From positions 3,579,869-3,643,868 of the forward strand of contig NZ_WVRN01000001.1 in the NCBI RefSeq assembly GCF_013112245.1: 64,000 bases of DNA, in the 5' to 3' direction. The stretch is from Ruegeria sp. HKCCD4315 (GTDB taxonomy: Bacteria > Pseudomonadota > Alphaproteobacteria > Rhodobacterales > Rhodobacteraceae). Below the pieces are notes generated by a model. The model worked only from the letters and a program-made list of their open reading frames with translations, was not told the origin of the DNA and searched no databases. Position 1 is the stretch's first letter. Each line of letters opens with the position of its first letter. Positions 25,375 through 35,255 of the stretch are shown piece after piece. Both the position numbers and the translations under genes were made by a program.

Positions 25375-26424
25375 CTAGTCCATCCAGCCGCGAAGATTGT
25401 CCTCGACGACCTTGCCCAGGGCGGCGATATGTGCGTCGTCGTCGTTCAGACAGGGGATGTAGGTGAAGGTTTCACCGCCTGCTTCTTCGAAGCTTTCCTT
25501 GATCTCTTCGTTGATCTCTTCGAGCGTTTCGATGCAATCGGCCGAGAAGGCAGGGGCGATGACGGCAATGTTCTTCTTACCTTGCTTTGCCAGATCTGCC
25601 ACGTGATCCACTGTGTAAGGCTTTAGCCACTCTTCCGGACCGAATCGCGACTGAAATGTCGACACAAGCTGGTCATCAGACCAACCCAACCGTTCTTTCA
25701 GCAGCCGGGATGTCTTTGCACACTGGCAATGATAGGGATCCCCTTGCTGAAGATAGCGATCCGGCATTCCGTGGTACGAACAGACAAGAATGTCGGGTGT
25801 TGTCTCCATATCCGCATAGGCGCGCTCAACAGATTGCGCCAGCGCGTCGATGTAACTGGGCTGGTCGAAATAGGCGGGCACGGTGCGGGATGCTGGTTGC
25901 CAGGCTTCGTTCATCAACGCGCGGAAAAACTGGTCGTTGGCCGTGGCCGTCGTTGCGCCGGCGTATTGCGGATAGAGCGGGAAGAACAGAATGCGGTCAC
26001 ACCCTGCGGCCACCATCTCGCGTACTTTGGATTTGGTTGACGGGTTGCCATATCGCATACAGAAATCGACCATTACCTGGTCGCCGTACCGGTCATGCAT
26101 CGCCGCCCGCAGCTTGGCGGTCTGATCCTTGGTAATCGTCATCAATGGGCTTTCACCTTTGTCGTGATTCCAGATCGATTTATAAGCTTCGCCCGAGCTG
26201 AAAGGCCGTTTGCTCAGGATTATGGCCTGCAGAATCGGCTGCCATTTCCATTTCGGATAATCGATGACACGCTGATCTGACAGAAACTCGTTCAGATACC
26301 GCCGCATGGGCCAATAGGTGTAATCGTCCGGCGTGCCCAGATTGGCCAGCAAAATGCCGACGCGACCCATCCTGATCTTGGGATGATCCGTAGGAGCGTG
26401 TGCGGGGCGGGTAGCATCGAACAT
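25375..26424 (-). CDS. hemH: Ferrochelatase
   Basis: A 349-residue enzyme inserting Fe(II) into protoporphyrin IX, the last step of heme synthesis. Family text: GILLANLGTPDDYTYWPMRR near the N-terminus, VDFCMRYGNPS, FFPLYPQYAGATTAT, LVCSYHGMPDRYL with the catalytic His, FQSRFGPEEWLKPYT and the conserved Glu in CIETLEEINEE. Monocistronic, with its terminus near that of the peptide gene. No partner heme gene is adjacent. Confidence 0.95.
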   Translation of the reverse strand: MFDATRPAHAPTDHPKIRMGRVGILLANLGTPDDYTYWPMRRYLNEFLSDQRVIDYPKWKWQPILQAIILSKRPFSSGEAYKSIWNHDKGESPLMTITKDQTAKLRAAMHDRYGDQVMVDFCMRYGNPSTKSKVREMVAAGCDRILFFPLYPQYAGATTATANDQFFRALMNEAWQPASRTVPAYFDQPSYIDALAQSVERAYADMETTPDILVCSYHGMPDRYLQQGDPYHCQCAKTSRLLKERLGWSDDQLVSTFQSRFGPEEWLKPYTVDHVADLAKQGKKNIAVIAPAFSADCIETLEEINEEIKESFEEAGGETFTYIPCLNDDDAHIAALGKVVEDNLRGWMD

Positions 26425-26481
26425 ATGGGACTTCCTGAATTTCTAGTGGTCCGGCCTGAGATAAGGGGATTTATCCGCACG

Positions 26482-27312
26482 TCAATCAGGCAGTTTGCCC
26501 TCGGTGGTGCGCAAGGCGTCAGCCAGACGGGCTTGGGCCGATCCCGGGCGCAGCGGTTTGGGTTGGCTATCGTGCGGCGACCATCCGGTCAGGCAGATCA
26601 GGTCGAATGTTGCTGTCAGGCGGCCTGAAGCGGTCGAAAAGTGATCCGCATAGATACGCTGCGCGGCTTCGAACACAGCCCGTCTGGTCGGGCGCTTAAG
26701 CCGTGCAGACAAGGCGTTGGTTTCACCCATATGGCGCAGATCGCGCATCAGATGCCAAATGTCGCGGTATTCCGCCGTCAGCGGCACTGAATCCGCTACA
26801 GGCAAAGCCAGACCGGCCCGTTGCAACAATCCACCCATGTCTCGAAGTTCCGCCATCGGAGCGATGCGAGGGCTCAGGCCGCCCGTGATCTCAATCTCAG
26901 CCTGTCCCAATGCGGCGCGCAGTTCGTGCAAAGTTTCCCCGCCCAAACACACGACCAGCAAAAGCCCGTCGGGCCGCAATGCCCTGTGGCATTGGATCAG
27001 CTGCCCAACCGAATCATTGGCGCAATGCAGGGCCATTGCGTGGATGACCAGATCATGGGCGCCGGGCTGAAGCGCCAGCACGTCGTCATCCTGGACCAAG
27101 GCAGCACCGGAAAGAACGCCGTCCCAAAGCCGCGGAAACGAGCTCACGATCGCAGGCGCTGTAAAGGCTTTGTTAACCATAGAGAGCCGATCCTGCACCT
27201 CGTCAATTACGGCGCGATGCAGGAAGAAGGCGTCATCCTGTGCACGGGCGCGGTGGCGCAGGATGGTTTTGCGATCAAACAGAGAGGGTGCGTTGGGCTC
27301 GGGCAGTTTCAT
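26482..27312 (-). CDS. Methyltransferase-like protein, NDUFAF5/BioC group
   Basis: A 276-residue protein. It starts SLFDRKTILRHRARAQDDAFF, the usual opening of the NDUFAF5-type methyltransferases, and has HDLVIHAMALHCANDSVGQL, RALRPDGLLLVVCLGGETLHEL and a conserved tail YRDIWHLMRDLRHMGETNAL. The usual glycine-rich SAM loop (LDLGCGTG) is not visible; VSSFPRLWDGVLSGAAL stands in its place, so SAM binding may be weak or altered. In mitochondria the relative hydroxylates a complex I subunit. Its ATG overlaps the ATG of the divergent comF, and there is no clear ribosome site; an ATG 18 bases upstream is the alternative. Confidence 0.78.
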   Translation of the reverse strand: MKLPEPNAPSLFDRKTILRHRARAQDDAFFLHRAVIDEVQDRLSMVNKAFTAPAIVSSFPRLWDGVLSGAALVQDDDVLALQPGAHDLVIHAMALHCANDSVGQLIQCHRALRPDGLLLVVCLGGETLHELRAALGQAEIEITGGLSPRIAPMAELRDMGGLLQRAGLALPVADSVPLTAEYRDIWHLMRDLRHMGETNALSARLKRPTRRAVFEAAQRIYADHFSTASGRLTATFDLICLTGWSPHDSQPKPLRPGSAQARLADALRTTEGKLPD

Positions 27313-28057
27313 GGCACGCAAGTATCGCATCGCGCAGCGGATTCAAACCGCACTTGCACTGATTTACCCGTCCCGCTGCATGGGATGCGGCGCGCTGACC
27401 GAGTCAGATTTTGGGCTGTGTGGATCCTGCTGGCGTGAAACGCCCTTTATTGGAGGCACCGTTTGCGAAAGCTGCGGAGTGCCGCTGATGGGTGCGCAGG
27501 ACGGGTATCGGATTGAATGCGACGATTGTCTGAAAGCCCCACCGCCATGGGATGCTGGTCGATCAGCGTTGATGTATGATGGCAAGGCGCGGACATTGGT
27601 CCTTGCTCTGAAGCATGGTGACCGGCCCGAATTGGCTCGCCCAGCAGCCCGTTGGATGGCGCAAGCGGGGCGTGAACTGCTTCGACCGGATATGGTGATC
27701 GCCCCGGTGCCGCTGCATTGGTCTCGTCTGCTCAAACGGCGCTACAATCAGTCGGCCCTGTTGGCGCAGTATCTGGGTCAGGACAGTGGGCTGGACTGTG
27801 TGCCTGACCTGTTGGTGCGAAACAGACGAACACCGGTTCTGGATGGCAAAACGGCGCAAGAACGGGCCGAGGTTTTGAAAGATGCGATTCGCGTCCACCC
27901 GCGCAGGGCAAGGCATCTGAAAGCCCGCGACGTGTTACTGGTGGATGATGTGATGACCTCTGGCGCGACTTTGGCCGCCTGTACCCGTGTGTGTCAGGCC
28001 GCAGGGGCAAATCATATTTTCGTGTTGGCACTGGCGCGCGTTGCCAAGGATGCCTAA
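27311..28057 (+). CDS. comF: ComF family phosphoribosyltransferase-like protein
   Basis: A 248-residue protein. The N-terminal double zinc finger has CMGCG, CGSC, CESCG and CDDC. The C-terminal PRTase domain has PVPLHWSRLLKRRYNQSALLA and the PRPP-loop-like VLLVDDVMTSGATLAAC. ComF is linked to DNA uptake in naturally competent bacteria, but its molecular action is uncertain. The chosen ATG lies in a CATG shared with the divergent methyltransferase start. grxC and a nitrilase follow in the same direction. Confidence 0.88.
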   Translation: MARKYRIAQRIQTALALIYPSRCMGCGALTESDFGLCGSCWRETPFIGGTVCESCGVPLMGAQDGYRIECDDCLKAPPPWDAGRSALMYDGKARTLVLALKHGDRPELARPAARWMAQAGRELLRPDMVIAPVPLHWSRLLKRRYNQSALLAQYLGQDSGLDCVPDLLVRNRRTPVLDGKTAQERAEVLKDAIRVHPRRARHLKARDVLLVDDVMTSGATLAACTRVCQAAGANHIFVLALARVAKDA

Positions 28058-28095
28058 TTCGCCCAAGATTGCGCGAAACCCGAAGGGAACGGAAA

Positions 28096-28353
28096 ATGAA
28101 GCCGGTAGAAATCTATACCTCGCCGCTATGCGGTTTTTGTCATGCGGCCAAACGTCTGCTGAAACAAAAAGGCGTTGAGTTCAAGGAAGTCGACGTGCTG
28201 ATGCACCCCAAACGCAAACCCGAGATGATCCAGCGGGCCGGTGGCAAACGCACCGTGCCGCAGATTTTTATCGGCACAGAACATGTGGGTGGTTGTGACG
28301 ATCTGTATGAACTGGAACGTCAGGGCAAGCTCGACCGGCTGCTGGCGGCCTGA
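28096..28353 (+). CDS. grxC: Glutaredoxin 3
   Basis: An 85-residue glutathione-dependent disulphide reductase. The active site is CGFC (usual CPYC), in YTSPLCGFCHAAKRLL at residues 12-15. Other family text: KRTVPQIFIG with the cis-Pro, and HVGGCDDLYELE. RBS-like ggaa just before the ATG. Its stop overlaps the start of the following nitrilase (TGATG). Confidence 0.93.
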   Translation: MKPVEIYTSPLCGFCHAAKRLLKQKGVEFKEVDVLMHPKRKPEMIQRAGGKRTVPQIFIGTEHVGGCDDLYELERQGKLDRLLAA

Positions 28354-29183
28354 TGAAGACCGCGCTGCTGCAGATCACCTCGTCGGACGATCCGGCCGAA
28401 AATCTGGACATGGTGCGCGCCATGATGGCTAAGGCCGCCGGGCAAGGCGCGCGGTTCATTTTGACGCCTGAGGTTACGAACTGCGTTTCGACCAGCACCA
28501 CGCGGCAGCGCGAGGTTCTGCAGCATGAAGAAGACGACATCACCCTGGCGGGCTTGCGCGAAGAGGCCGCCAAACTGGGTGTGTGGCTTTTGATCGGTTC
28601 GCTGGGGATCAAAACCCATGACGCGGATGGCCGCTTTGCCAACCGGTGCTTCATGATCGACCCGCAGGGTCAGGTCGTAGCGCGCTATGACAAAATCCAC
28701 ATGTTCGACGTGCAGGTCACGGAAACCGAGACCTTCCGCGAATCGGCCAATTACCGGCCCGGCGACCGCGCGGTTGTGGCTGAGACCGATTTTGGCAAGG
28801 TGGGGCTGACCATCTGCTACGATATCCGCTTCCCACATTTGCACGCTGCTCTGGCGCAGGCGGGGGCACGCATCCTGACGGTTCCAGCAGCGTTTTCACC
28901 TGTGACTGGTGCCGCGCATTGGGAATCGCTGTTGCGCGCCCGCGCGATCGAGACCGGGTGTTGGGTGCTGGCTCCGGCACAGACCGGAGAACATCCCAAG
29001 ACGCGCGGAAAAACCCGCTACACGCACGGCCACAGCATGGTTGTCGCCCCGTGGGGGGAGGTGCTGATCGACGCAGGTACCGATCCGGGCATTCACATTT
29101 TCGATTTGGATGATAGTTCTGTGACAGAGGCGCGCCGGCGTGTGCCCTCATTGACGCATGTGCGGCCTTTCGACAGGCCCTGA
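28353..29183 (+). CDS. Carbon-nitrogen hydrolase (Nit2/omega-amidase-like)
   Basis: A 276-residue nitrilase-superfamily amidohydrolase. The Glu-Lys-Cys triad is visible: Glu in ILTPEVTN, Lys in RYDKIHMFDV, Cys in GLTICYDIRFPH. The text HMFDVQVTETETFRESANYRPGD fits the Nit1/Nit2 branch, which hydrolyses deaminated glutathione or alpha-ketoglutaramate. Position next to glutaredoxin supports a glutathione-repair role, but the exact substrate is inferred. Confidence 0.88.
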   Translation: MKTALLQITSSDDPAENLDMVRAMMAKAAGQGARFILTPEVTNCVSTSTTRQREVLQHEEDDITLAGLREEAAKLGVWLLIGSLGIKTHDADGRFANRCFMIDPQGQVVARYDKIHMFDVQVTETETFRESANYRPGDRAVVAETDFGKVGLTICYDIRFPHLHAALAQAGARILTVPAAFSPVTGAAHWESLLRARAIETGCWVLAPAQTGEHPKTRGKTRYTHGHSMVVAPWGEVLIDAGTDPGIHIFDLDDSSVTEARRRVPSLTHVRPFDRP

Positions 29184-29197
29184 TCCAGAACCGAGCT

Positions 29198-29638
29198 ATG
29201 ACGGACGAAAAAAATGCCCTGGCGGTCACGCTGTTCAGCGAGATTCTGACTGCAGACCAGTTGTTGCGCAACCGGCTGAGCCGGGTGCTGCCCAAGGGCA
29301 TGGAAATCTCGCATTTCTCGGTGCTGAACCATCTGGTGTTTGTGGGGGATGAGCGGACCCCGGCGCAACTGGCCAGCACCTTCCACGTCACGCGCGGAGC
29401 CATGACAAATACCTTGGCCAAGCTGGAATGGGCCGGATACATCCACATCCGCCCCGACTGGGACGACGCCCGCCGCAAGATGGTGGCGATCAGCCCCGCC
29501 GGTCGCCGCGCGCGGGATCAGGCGATTTCGTCGATTGCCCCGCTGATCAACCGCGTGGTTGGAGAACTGGGGCTGGAGCGCGTGCGCAGCACGCTGCCGG
29601 TGCTGCGGGATTTACGCTTGCAGTTGGAGGGGGAGTAG
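29198..29638 (+). CDS. MarR family transcriptional regulator
   Basis: A 146-residue regulator with a winged helix: HFSVLNHLVFVGDERTPAQL, FHVTRGAMTNTLAKLEWAGY (recognition helix) and the wing HIRPDWDDARRKMVAISPAG. Closest in feel to the small MarR group downstream of nitrilase genes in roseobacters. The ligand and targets are unknown. Convergent with ubiG, 3 bases apart. Confidence 0.88.
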   Translation: MTDEKNALAVTLFSEILTADQLLRNRLSRVLPKGMEISHFSVLNHLVFVGDERTPAQLASTFHVTRGAMTNTLAKLEWAGYIHIRPDWDDARRKMVAISPAGRRARDQAISSIAPLINRVVGELGLERVRSTLPVLRDLRLQLEGE

Positions 29639-29641
29639 GAT

Positions 29642-30388
29642 TCACCCCGGCTTCACACTCGCCGTCACATAATTCACGCTCAGATCCCGGTCCGAGATCG
29701 ACCAACTCCACAGGATCGGGTTGAACACAAACCCCTTGCGGTCCACCGGGTCCAGCCCGGCCTGGCGCAGTAGCTCGAACAGTTCGTCAGGTGTGATGAA
29801 CTTGTTCCACTCATGCGTGCCGCGGGGCAGCCAGCGCATGACGACCTCGGCCCCGAAGATGGCCATCGCATAGGATTTCGGATTGCGGTTGATGGTGGAA
29901 CAAATCTGCAGCCCGCCGGGTTTCAGCAAGTGTTGCGTGGCGGTCAGGTAACTTTGCGGGTCGGCGACATGCTCGACAACTTCCATGTTCAGCACAACGT
30001 CGAACTGCTCACCAGCGGCGGCCATGTCTTCGGCCGTTGTGTGGCGATAGTCAATCTCCAAGCCCGATTGTTCCGCATGGATGCGGGCGACAGGCAGATT
30101 GCGTTCGGCTGCGTCGGCGCCCACGACCGTCGCACCCAAGCGCGCCATCGGTTCACTGAGCAGCCCGCCACCGCAGCCGATATCCAGCAGGCGCAGGCCC
30201 TCGAACGGGTTCGGCGCGGTCAGATCACGGTCAAACTCACCTGCAATCTGCTGTGTGATATAATCCAGACGGCACGGATTCAGCATGTGCAGAGGTTTGA
30301 ATTTCCCGTGAGGATCCCACCATTCTGCCGCCATCGCCTCGAATTTTGCGATCTCGGATGGGTCCACCGTGTTCGGATGCGCTTGCAT
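29642..30388 (-). CDS. ubiG: Ubiquinone biosynthesis O-methyltransferase UbiG
   Basis: A 248-residue SAM-dependent enzyme performing both O-methylations in ubiquinone synthesis. The SAM loop is [20 protein letters not shown]. Other family text: [29 protein letters not shown] at the N-terminus, [24 protein letters not shown], and [22 protein letters not shown]. Together with ubiB and ubiE at the other end of the window it supplies the quinone pathway. Confidence 0.96.
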   Translation of the reverse strand: MQAHPNTVDPSEIAKFEAMAAEWWDPHGKFKPLHMLNPCRLDYITQQIAGEFDRDLTAPNPFEGLRLLDIGCGGGLLSEPMARLGATVVGADAAERNLPVARIHAEQSGLEIDYRHTTAEDMAAAGEQFDVVLNMEVVEHVADPQSYLTATQHLLKPGGLQICSTINRNPKSYAMAIFGAEVVMRWLPRGTHEWNKFITPDELFELLRQAGLDPVDRKGFVFNPILWSWSISDRDLSVNYVTASVKPG

Positions 30389-30436
30389 TCCTGTCTCCGT
30401 GTGCTCTTTTACGCTTAAGGACTATATAGGGCCATA

Positions 30437-31414
30437 ATGGACAAGTACCCGGACCAAAAGCGCGCAGTTCAATATCTGTACCCGCCGATCGACCCGTTCG
30501 ATCAGCGCATGGTCGATATGGGCGATGGGCACCGTATCTATGTGGAACAATGCGGCAATCCCGATGGGATACCGGTTGTTATCCTTCACGGCGGTCCAGG
30601 GGGCGGCTGCAGCCCTGCTATGCGGCGCTATTTTGATCCGCGTGCGTACAGGGTGATTCTGTTTGATCAGCGCGGATGTGGTCGGTCCAGACCCACCGCA
30701 TCGGTCGAAAACAACACGACGTGGCATCTTGTCGCTGATATCGAGCGGCTGCGCGAACTGTTCGAAATTGATGAGTGGATCGTGTTTGGCGGAAGCTGGG
30801 GGGCGACGCTGGCGTTGATCTATGCGCAGACGCATCCGGATCGGGTCAGCCGTCTGGTGCTGCGCGGTGTGTTTCTGGCCACGCAGGCCGAGCTGGATTG
30901 GTTCTATGGCGGCGGGGCCGGGCGGTTCTGGCCCGAGCACTGGCAGAAGTTCACTGCCCTGCTGCCCGAGGGTGAGCTGGACGATACAATTGCCGCTTAT
31001 AATAAGCGCCTGTTCTCGGGCGATCGCGCGACCGAGATCCTGTATGCACGCGCCTGGTCGCATTGGGAAAACGCGCTGGCCTCGATCCATACCAACGGAT
31101 CGGTGGGCGAAAGTCCGGGTGAATACGCCCGCACCTTTGCGCGGCTCGAGAATCACTATTTCATCAACAAGGCGTTTCTGGAGAGGGATGGGCAGATTCT
31201 GGATCAGATGGACCGGATCGCCGATATTCCCGGACATATCGTTCAGGGGCGGTATGACATGATCTGCCCGCCTCAGGCTGCATGGAATCTGGCTGAGCGC
31301 TGGCCCAATGCCGAGTTGAAGATGGTGCGGCAGGCGGGCCATGCGCTGTCAGAACCCGGCATCAGCGCCGAGCTTGTGCGCATCATGGATCGCGTGGCGG
31401 AGGGTGTGGCATGA
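30437..31414 (+). CDS. pip: Proline iminopeptidase
   Basis: A 325-residue alpha/beta hydrolase releasing N-terminal proline from peptides. Motifs: oxyanion HGGPGGG, nucleophile elbow FGGSWGATLALIYA, FDQRGCGRSRP, and the C-terminal Asp (QGRYDMICPP) and His (AGHALSEPG). Length and text match the S33 family. Overlaps the following substrate-binding protein gene by ATGA, hinting at a peptide-use unit. Confidence 0.94.
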   Translation: MDKYPDQKRAVQYLYPPIDPFDQRMVDMGDGHRIYVEQCGNPDGIPVVILHGGPGGGCSPAMRRYFDPRAYRVILFDQRGCGRSRPTASVENNTTWHLVADIERLRELFEIDEWIVFGGSWGATLALIYAQTHPDRVSRLVLRGVFLATQAELDWFYGGGAGRFWPEHWQKFTALLPEGELDDTIAAYNKRLFSGDRATEILYARAWSHWENALASIHTNGSVGESPGEYARTFARLENHYFINKAFLERDGQILDQMDRIADIPGHIVQGRYDMICPPQAAWNLAERWPNAELKMVRQAGHALSEPGISAELVRIMDRVAEGVA

Positions 31415-32232
31415 CCCGGATTGACCGCCGTGCCTTGTTTGCCTCGGGTGCCGCTGCCGCGCTGCTGGCGGCGACCGGTGCGTCCTTGGCGGATACGCCG
31501 AAGAAAGGCGGCACGTTGCGGCTGGCCGTTCCGCGCGACGACAGCCTTGAACAAGTTGCACGCGGGGCTGTTTTCGACACTCTGACCGAGATCGCGCCTG
31601 ACGGAACGTTGCGGGGTGAGCTTGCAACAGGGTGGCAGACCGATGCCGACGCACGGATCTGGACCTTTGATCTGCGCGATGATGCGGTCTTCCACGACAG
31701 CGCGCCGTTGGAAATTGCCGACGTTTTGTCCGTTCTAGCGGAAGTTGGTCGTGCCGAAGCCATGGCCCCCAATCGCGTGCACTTGGAACTGGCTCAGGCC
31801 AATCCGGGTCTGCCCTTCATGTTGGCAGACAGCCGGTTTGTCGTCACACAATCGGGTCAAACTGTGTCGCCATTGCATGCGGCCAACGGTACTGGCTGTT
31901 ACCGCGTCGAACGGGCCGAAGACGGGCGACATTTCCTCGGTCGCCGTGTGGCGGGGCATTACAAGGATGGTCAGGCCGGATGGGTCGATGCCATCGAGGT
32001 TATCGTAATTCCGGACGCGGGGGTTCGGGCCGAAGCGCTGCGCGATGGTTATGTAGATGTGGCGGCTCTGCCGGATAACGCGGAAATGCAGGGCGTGCGC
32101 GGTCTTCGGTTTCACCCGTCCGAGGCGGACCTGGCCCTTGCTGTAGCTGGCGCTGTCGGGATGCCACGCCAGATTGCCGGGTCGTCGGTGCTGGACGATG
32201 GCCGTATCGCAGAACGGTGGTGGATGGCGTAA
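31411..32232 (+). CDS. Short solute-binding-protein-like protein (SBP family 5)
   Basis: A 273-residue exported protein with a twin-arginine-like signal (RIDRRALFASG, cleavage near GASLA). The first part is typical of peptide/nickel-binding proteins: KKGGTLRLAVPRDDSLEQVARGAVFDTLTEI and LATGWQTDADARIWTFDLRDDAVFHD. The family is normally over 500 residues; here about half is present, without the second lobe region, and no ABC permease genes are adjacent. It may be a naturally compact relative or a decayed gene under partial constraint. It is co-transcribed with pip. Confidence 0.7.
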   Translation: MTRIDRRALFASGAAAALLAATGASLADTPKKGGTLRLAVPRDDSLEQVARGAVFDTLTEIAPDGTLRGELATGWQTDADARIWTFDLRDDAVFHDSAPLEIADVLSVLAEVGRAEAMAPNRVHLELAQANPGLPFMLADSRFVVTQSGQTVSPLHAANGTGCYRVERAEDGRHFLGRRVAGHYKDGQAGWVDAIEVIVIPDAGVRAEALRDGYVDVAALPDNAEMQGVRGLRFHPSEADLALAVAGAVGMPRQIAGSSVLDDGRIAERWWMA

Positions 32233-32341
32233 ATTCGGCTGCGACTCCCGCCGGGGGTTGCAGACTCGGACCATCCTGCGTATATGCAGTTTCAACAGCG
32301 GCGCGTTGGACTTCTGGTTCAAGGCTCCACCGGAAAATTCG

Positions 32342-32364
32342 ACGGGCCGCGCGCCCGTTTTTTT
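32342..32364 (+). terminator. Terminator between the SBP-like gene and rimP
   Basis: Stem ACGGGC / GCCCGT with loop CGCGC, followed by seven T. Located 28 bases before rimP, it could also attenuate readthrough into the rimP-nusA-infB operon. Confidence 0.8.
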
Positions 32365-32391
32365 GTGCCCGATTGAAGGGTAGAGAACCAG

Positions 32392-32982
32392 ATGACAAAC
32401 GACCTGATAGCCAAAGCTGCCATTGACCGGCGACTGGCCGAGATCATCACCCCCGTGATTGAGGATCTGGGGTATGAACTTGTGCGCATTCGCCTGATGA
32501 GTGGCAAGCAGACCACGCTGCAGATCATGGCTGACAAGCCAGACGGTGGCATCGAAGTGGACGACTGCGCCGAGATTTCCAATGCGGTCAGCGCCACGCT
32601 GGACGTCGAGGATCCGATCCTTGATGCGTATACGCTGGAAGTGTCCAGCCCCGGAATCGACCGCCCTCTCACCCGCCTCAAGGACTTTGAGACCTTCGAA
32701 GGCTATGAGGCCAAGATCGAGACCGCCGAACTGATCGACGGCCGCCGCCGTTTTAAGGGTGAATTGGCCGGGATCGAAGGGGATGAGGTTCTGATCAACA
32801 TCCCCGAGGGGGACGAGACGATCACCATCGGTTTGCAATTCGACTGGCTGAGCGACGCCAAGCTGGTCCTGACCGATGATCTGATCAAGGAAATGCTGCG
32901 CCAGCGCAAAGACGCGGGCGCCCTGAACGAAAACGCTTTCGACGAGATTGAGACCGAAGGGTCCGAAGAGGAGACGAACTGA
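32392..32982 (+). CDS. rimP: Ribosome maturation factor RimP
   Basis: A 196-residue factor for 30S subunit assembly. Text matches the two-domain Rim[61 protein letters not shown] in the N-terminal part and a C-terminal Sm-like barrel ([17 protein letters not shown]). An acidic tail follows. The stop overlaps the nusA start (TGATG). First gene of the rimP-nusA-ylxR-infB operon. Confidence 0.95.
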   Translation: MTNDLIAKAAIDRRLAEIITPVIEDLGYELVRIRLMSGKQTTLQIMADKPDGGIEVDDCAEISNAVSATLDVEDPILDAYTLEVSSPGIDRPLTRLKDFETFEGYEAKIETAELIDGRRRFKGELAGIEGDEVLINIPEGDETITIGLQFDWLSDAKLVLTDDLIKEMLRQRKDAGALNENAFDEIETEGSEEETN

Positions 32983-34601
32983 TGGCAATCACCTCAGCCA
33001 ACCAGCTGGAGCTGCTGCAGACCGCCGAGGCCGTGGCCCGCGAAAAGATGATCGACCCCGGTCTGGTTGTCGAAGCGATGGAGGAATCGCTCGCCCGTGC
33101 CGCCAAGAGCCGTTACGGCGCGGAAATGGACATTCGCGTGTCCATCGACCGCAAGACCGGCAAGGCGACCTTCACTCGCGTGCGCACTGTGGTCGAGGAT
33201 GAAGAGCTTGAGAACTATCAGGCCGAGATGACCGTCGAGCAGGCGCGCCAGTACATGGAATCGCCCGAGGTTGGTGACGTCTTCGTCGAAGAAGTGCCGC
33301 CGGTTGAAATGGGCCGGATCGCGGCGCAGTCCGCGAAACAGGTGATCCTGCAAAAGGTCCGCGAAGCGGAACGTGATCGTCAGTACGAAGAATTCAAGGA
33401 TCGTGCGGGCACCATCATCAACGGCGCGGTCAAGCGCGAAGAATTTGGCAATGTCATTGTCGATCTGGGTGGTGCCGAGGCTGTTCTGCGCCGCAATGAC
33501 AAGATCGGTCGCGAAAGCTATCGCCCAAATGACCGCGTGCGCGCCTATATCAAGGAAGTGCGCCGCGAAGTGCGTGGCCACCAGATCTTCCTTTCGCGTA
33601 CCGCGCCGGAATTCATGGCCGAGCTGTTCAAAATGGAAGTGCCGGAAATCTATGACGGCATCATCGAGGTCAAGGCCGTGGCTCGTGACCCCGGCTCGCG
33701 CGCCAAGATTGCCGTGATATCGTATGACGGGTCAATCGACCCGGTTGGTGCTTGCGTCGGTATGCGCGGCAGCCGCGTGCAGGCCGTTGTGAACGAACTG
33801 CAGGGCGAAAAGATCGACATCATCCCGTGGAACGAAGATCAGCCGACCTTCCTGGTGAACGCGCTGCAGCCCGCCGAGGTCTCCAAGGTGGTTCTGGACG
33901 AAGAAGCCGGCAAGATCGAGGTTGTCGTGCCGGAAGAGCAGCTGAGCCTTGCCATCGGTCGCCGCGGTCAGAACGTACGTCTGGCAAGCCAGCTGACCGG
34001 TCTGGACATCGACATCATGACCGAAGCAGAAGAATCGGCGCGTCGCCAGAAAGAGTTCGAAGCCCGCACCAAGCTGTTCATGGACAGCCTGGATCTGGAT
34101 GAATTCTTTGCACAACTCTTGGTTTCGGAAGGCTTTACCAACCTCGAAGAGGTCGCCTATGTCGAAATCGATGAACTGTTGGTCATTGACGGTGTTGACG
34201 AAGGCACCGCGCAAGAACTGCAGACACGTGCCCGCGAATTCCTGGAAGCACAGGCGAAAGCGGCTTTGGACGCGGCCCGTGCACTGGGCGCCGAGGACAG
34301 TCTTATTGAATTTGAGGGCCTGACACCCCAGATGGTAGAAGCGCTGGCCAAGGATGATGTGAAGACCTTGGAAGACTTCGCAACCTGCGCCGACTGGGAA
34401 TTGGCCGGTGGCTGGACCACAGTCGATGGCGAACGCATCAAGGATGACGGTGTACTTGAACCTTTCGGTGTGACGCTGGAAGAAGCGCAGGACATGGTCA
34501 TGACCGCACGTATCCTGCTGGGTTGGGTTGATCCGGCCGAGCTGGAGCAAGCGGAAGAAGACATCGACGGCGACGCAGAAGACGAGGAGGTCGAGGCCTG
34601 A
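32982..34601 (+). CDS. nusA: Transcription termination/antitermination factor NusA
   Basis: A 539-residue elongation factor that binds RNA polymerase and nascent RNA. The N-terminal domain covers residues 1-~130, then S1 ([20 protein letters not shown]) and two KH domains ([43 protein letters not shown]). The C-terminal part has two helical AR-like repeats ([31 protein letters not shown]) and an acidic tail. Normal length for alphaproteobacteria. Confidence 0.97.
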   Translation: MAITSANQLELLQTAEAVAREKMIDPGLVVEAMEESLARAAKSRYGAEMDIRVSIDRKTGKATFTRVRTVVEDEELENYQAEMTVEQARQYMESPEVGDVFVEEVPPVEMGRIAAQSAKQVILQKVREAERDRQYEEFKDRAGTIINGAVKREEFGNVIVDLGGAEAVLRRNDKIGRESYRPNDRVRAYIKEVRREVRGHQIFLSRTAPEFMAELFKMEVPEIYDGIIEVKAVARDPGSRAKIAVISYDGSIDPVGACVGMRGSRVQAVVNELQGEKIDIIPWNEDQPTFLVNALQPAEVSKVVLDEEAGKIEVVVPEEQLSLAIGRRGQNVRLASQLTGLDIDIMTEAEESARRQKEFEARTKLFMDSLDLDEFFAQLLVSEGFTNLEEVAYVEIDELLVIDGVDEGTAQELQTRAREFLEAQAKAALDAARALGAEDSLIEFEGLTPQMVEALAKDDVKTLEDFATCADWELAGGWTTVDGERIKDDGVLEPFGVTLEEAQDMVMTARILLGWVDPAELEQAEEDIDGDAEDEEVEA

Positions 34602-34623
34602 TCTCAGGCCTCGGGTGGCGCGT

Positions 34624-35247
34624 ATGGCTCGCGGTGGCGTCCATAAGGATCGGTCTGACGGACCCGAACGCAAGTGCATCGCCACGGGCGAAGTTCAGCC
34701 AAAATACGGGCTGATCCGCTTTGTGACGGGACCGGACGGTCAGGTTTATCCCGATGTTGCGGCAAAACTGCCGGGGCGCGGGGTCTATGTGGCGGCAGAT
34801 CGTGCCGCACTGGACAAGGCCGTTGGCAAGAAACTGTTTGCGCGCGGGTTCAAGGCACAGGTTTCTGTGTCGAAGGATCTGAGCGACGAAGTCGAAAAAC
34901 AGATCGCGCGTCGCGTGGTTGAGTTGCTCAGCCTGGCGCGTAAATCCGGTGACGCGGTTGCCGGATATGAAAAGGTCAAGACGTGGCTGGACCGGGAAGA
35001 GGCGCAAGTGCTGCTTCAGGCCATTGATGGATCGGGGCGCGGCAAGTCCAAACTCAGCACGCCGCACTTCGGAAAATACATCGGTTGGCTGACTGCGGAC
35101 GAATTAGGGCAGGCATTTGGGCGCCAAACAGTGATTCATGCTGCCATGGCCTCTGGCGGACTCGCCAAACGTGTTGTAGAGGAAGCGCAGCGCCTGCGTG
35201 GCTTGCGCGAAACGGATGACGGCGGCAGGGGCCGCGCGGAAGGGTAA
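34624..35247 (+). CDS. YlxR-like RNA-binding protein (DUF448)
   Basis: A 207-residue protein. The N-terminal DUF448/YlxR domain ([38 protein letters not shown]) is fused to a ribosomal L7Ae-like domain ([21 protein letters not shown]). It lies between nusA and infB as in most bacteria and probably binds RNA. The frame is open upstream into nusA, but the chosen ATG lies 22 bases after the nusA stop and gives the family start ([18 protein letters not shown]). Confidence 0.92.
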   Translation: MARGGVHKDRSDGPERKCIATGEVQPKYGLIRFVTGPDGQVYPDVAAKLPGRGVYVAADRAALDKAVGKKLFARGFKAQVSVSKDLSDEVEKQIARRVVELLSLARKSGDAVAGYEKVKTWLDREEAQVLLQAIDGSGRGKSKLSTPHFGKYIGWLTADELGQAFGRQTVIHAAMASGGLAKRVVEEAQRLRGLRETDDGGRGRAEG

Positions 35248-35255
35248 GAAGCTTT

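Noticed and set aside
32233..32341. tRNA-like text (TGGTTCAAGGCTCC) upstream of rimP, where tRNA-fMet sits in some bacteria
   Set aside because: No cloverleaf could be drawn; only a terminator is supported.
31735..32988. 417-codon open frame opposite the SBP-like gene and rimP
   Set aside because: Crosses two convincing genes and a terminator on the other strand; no domain visible.
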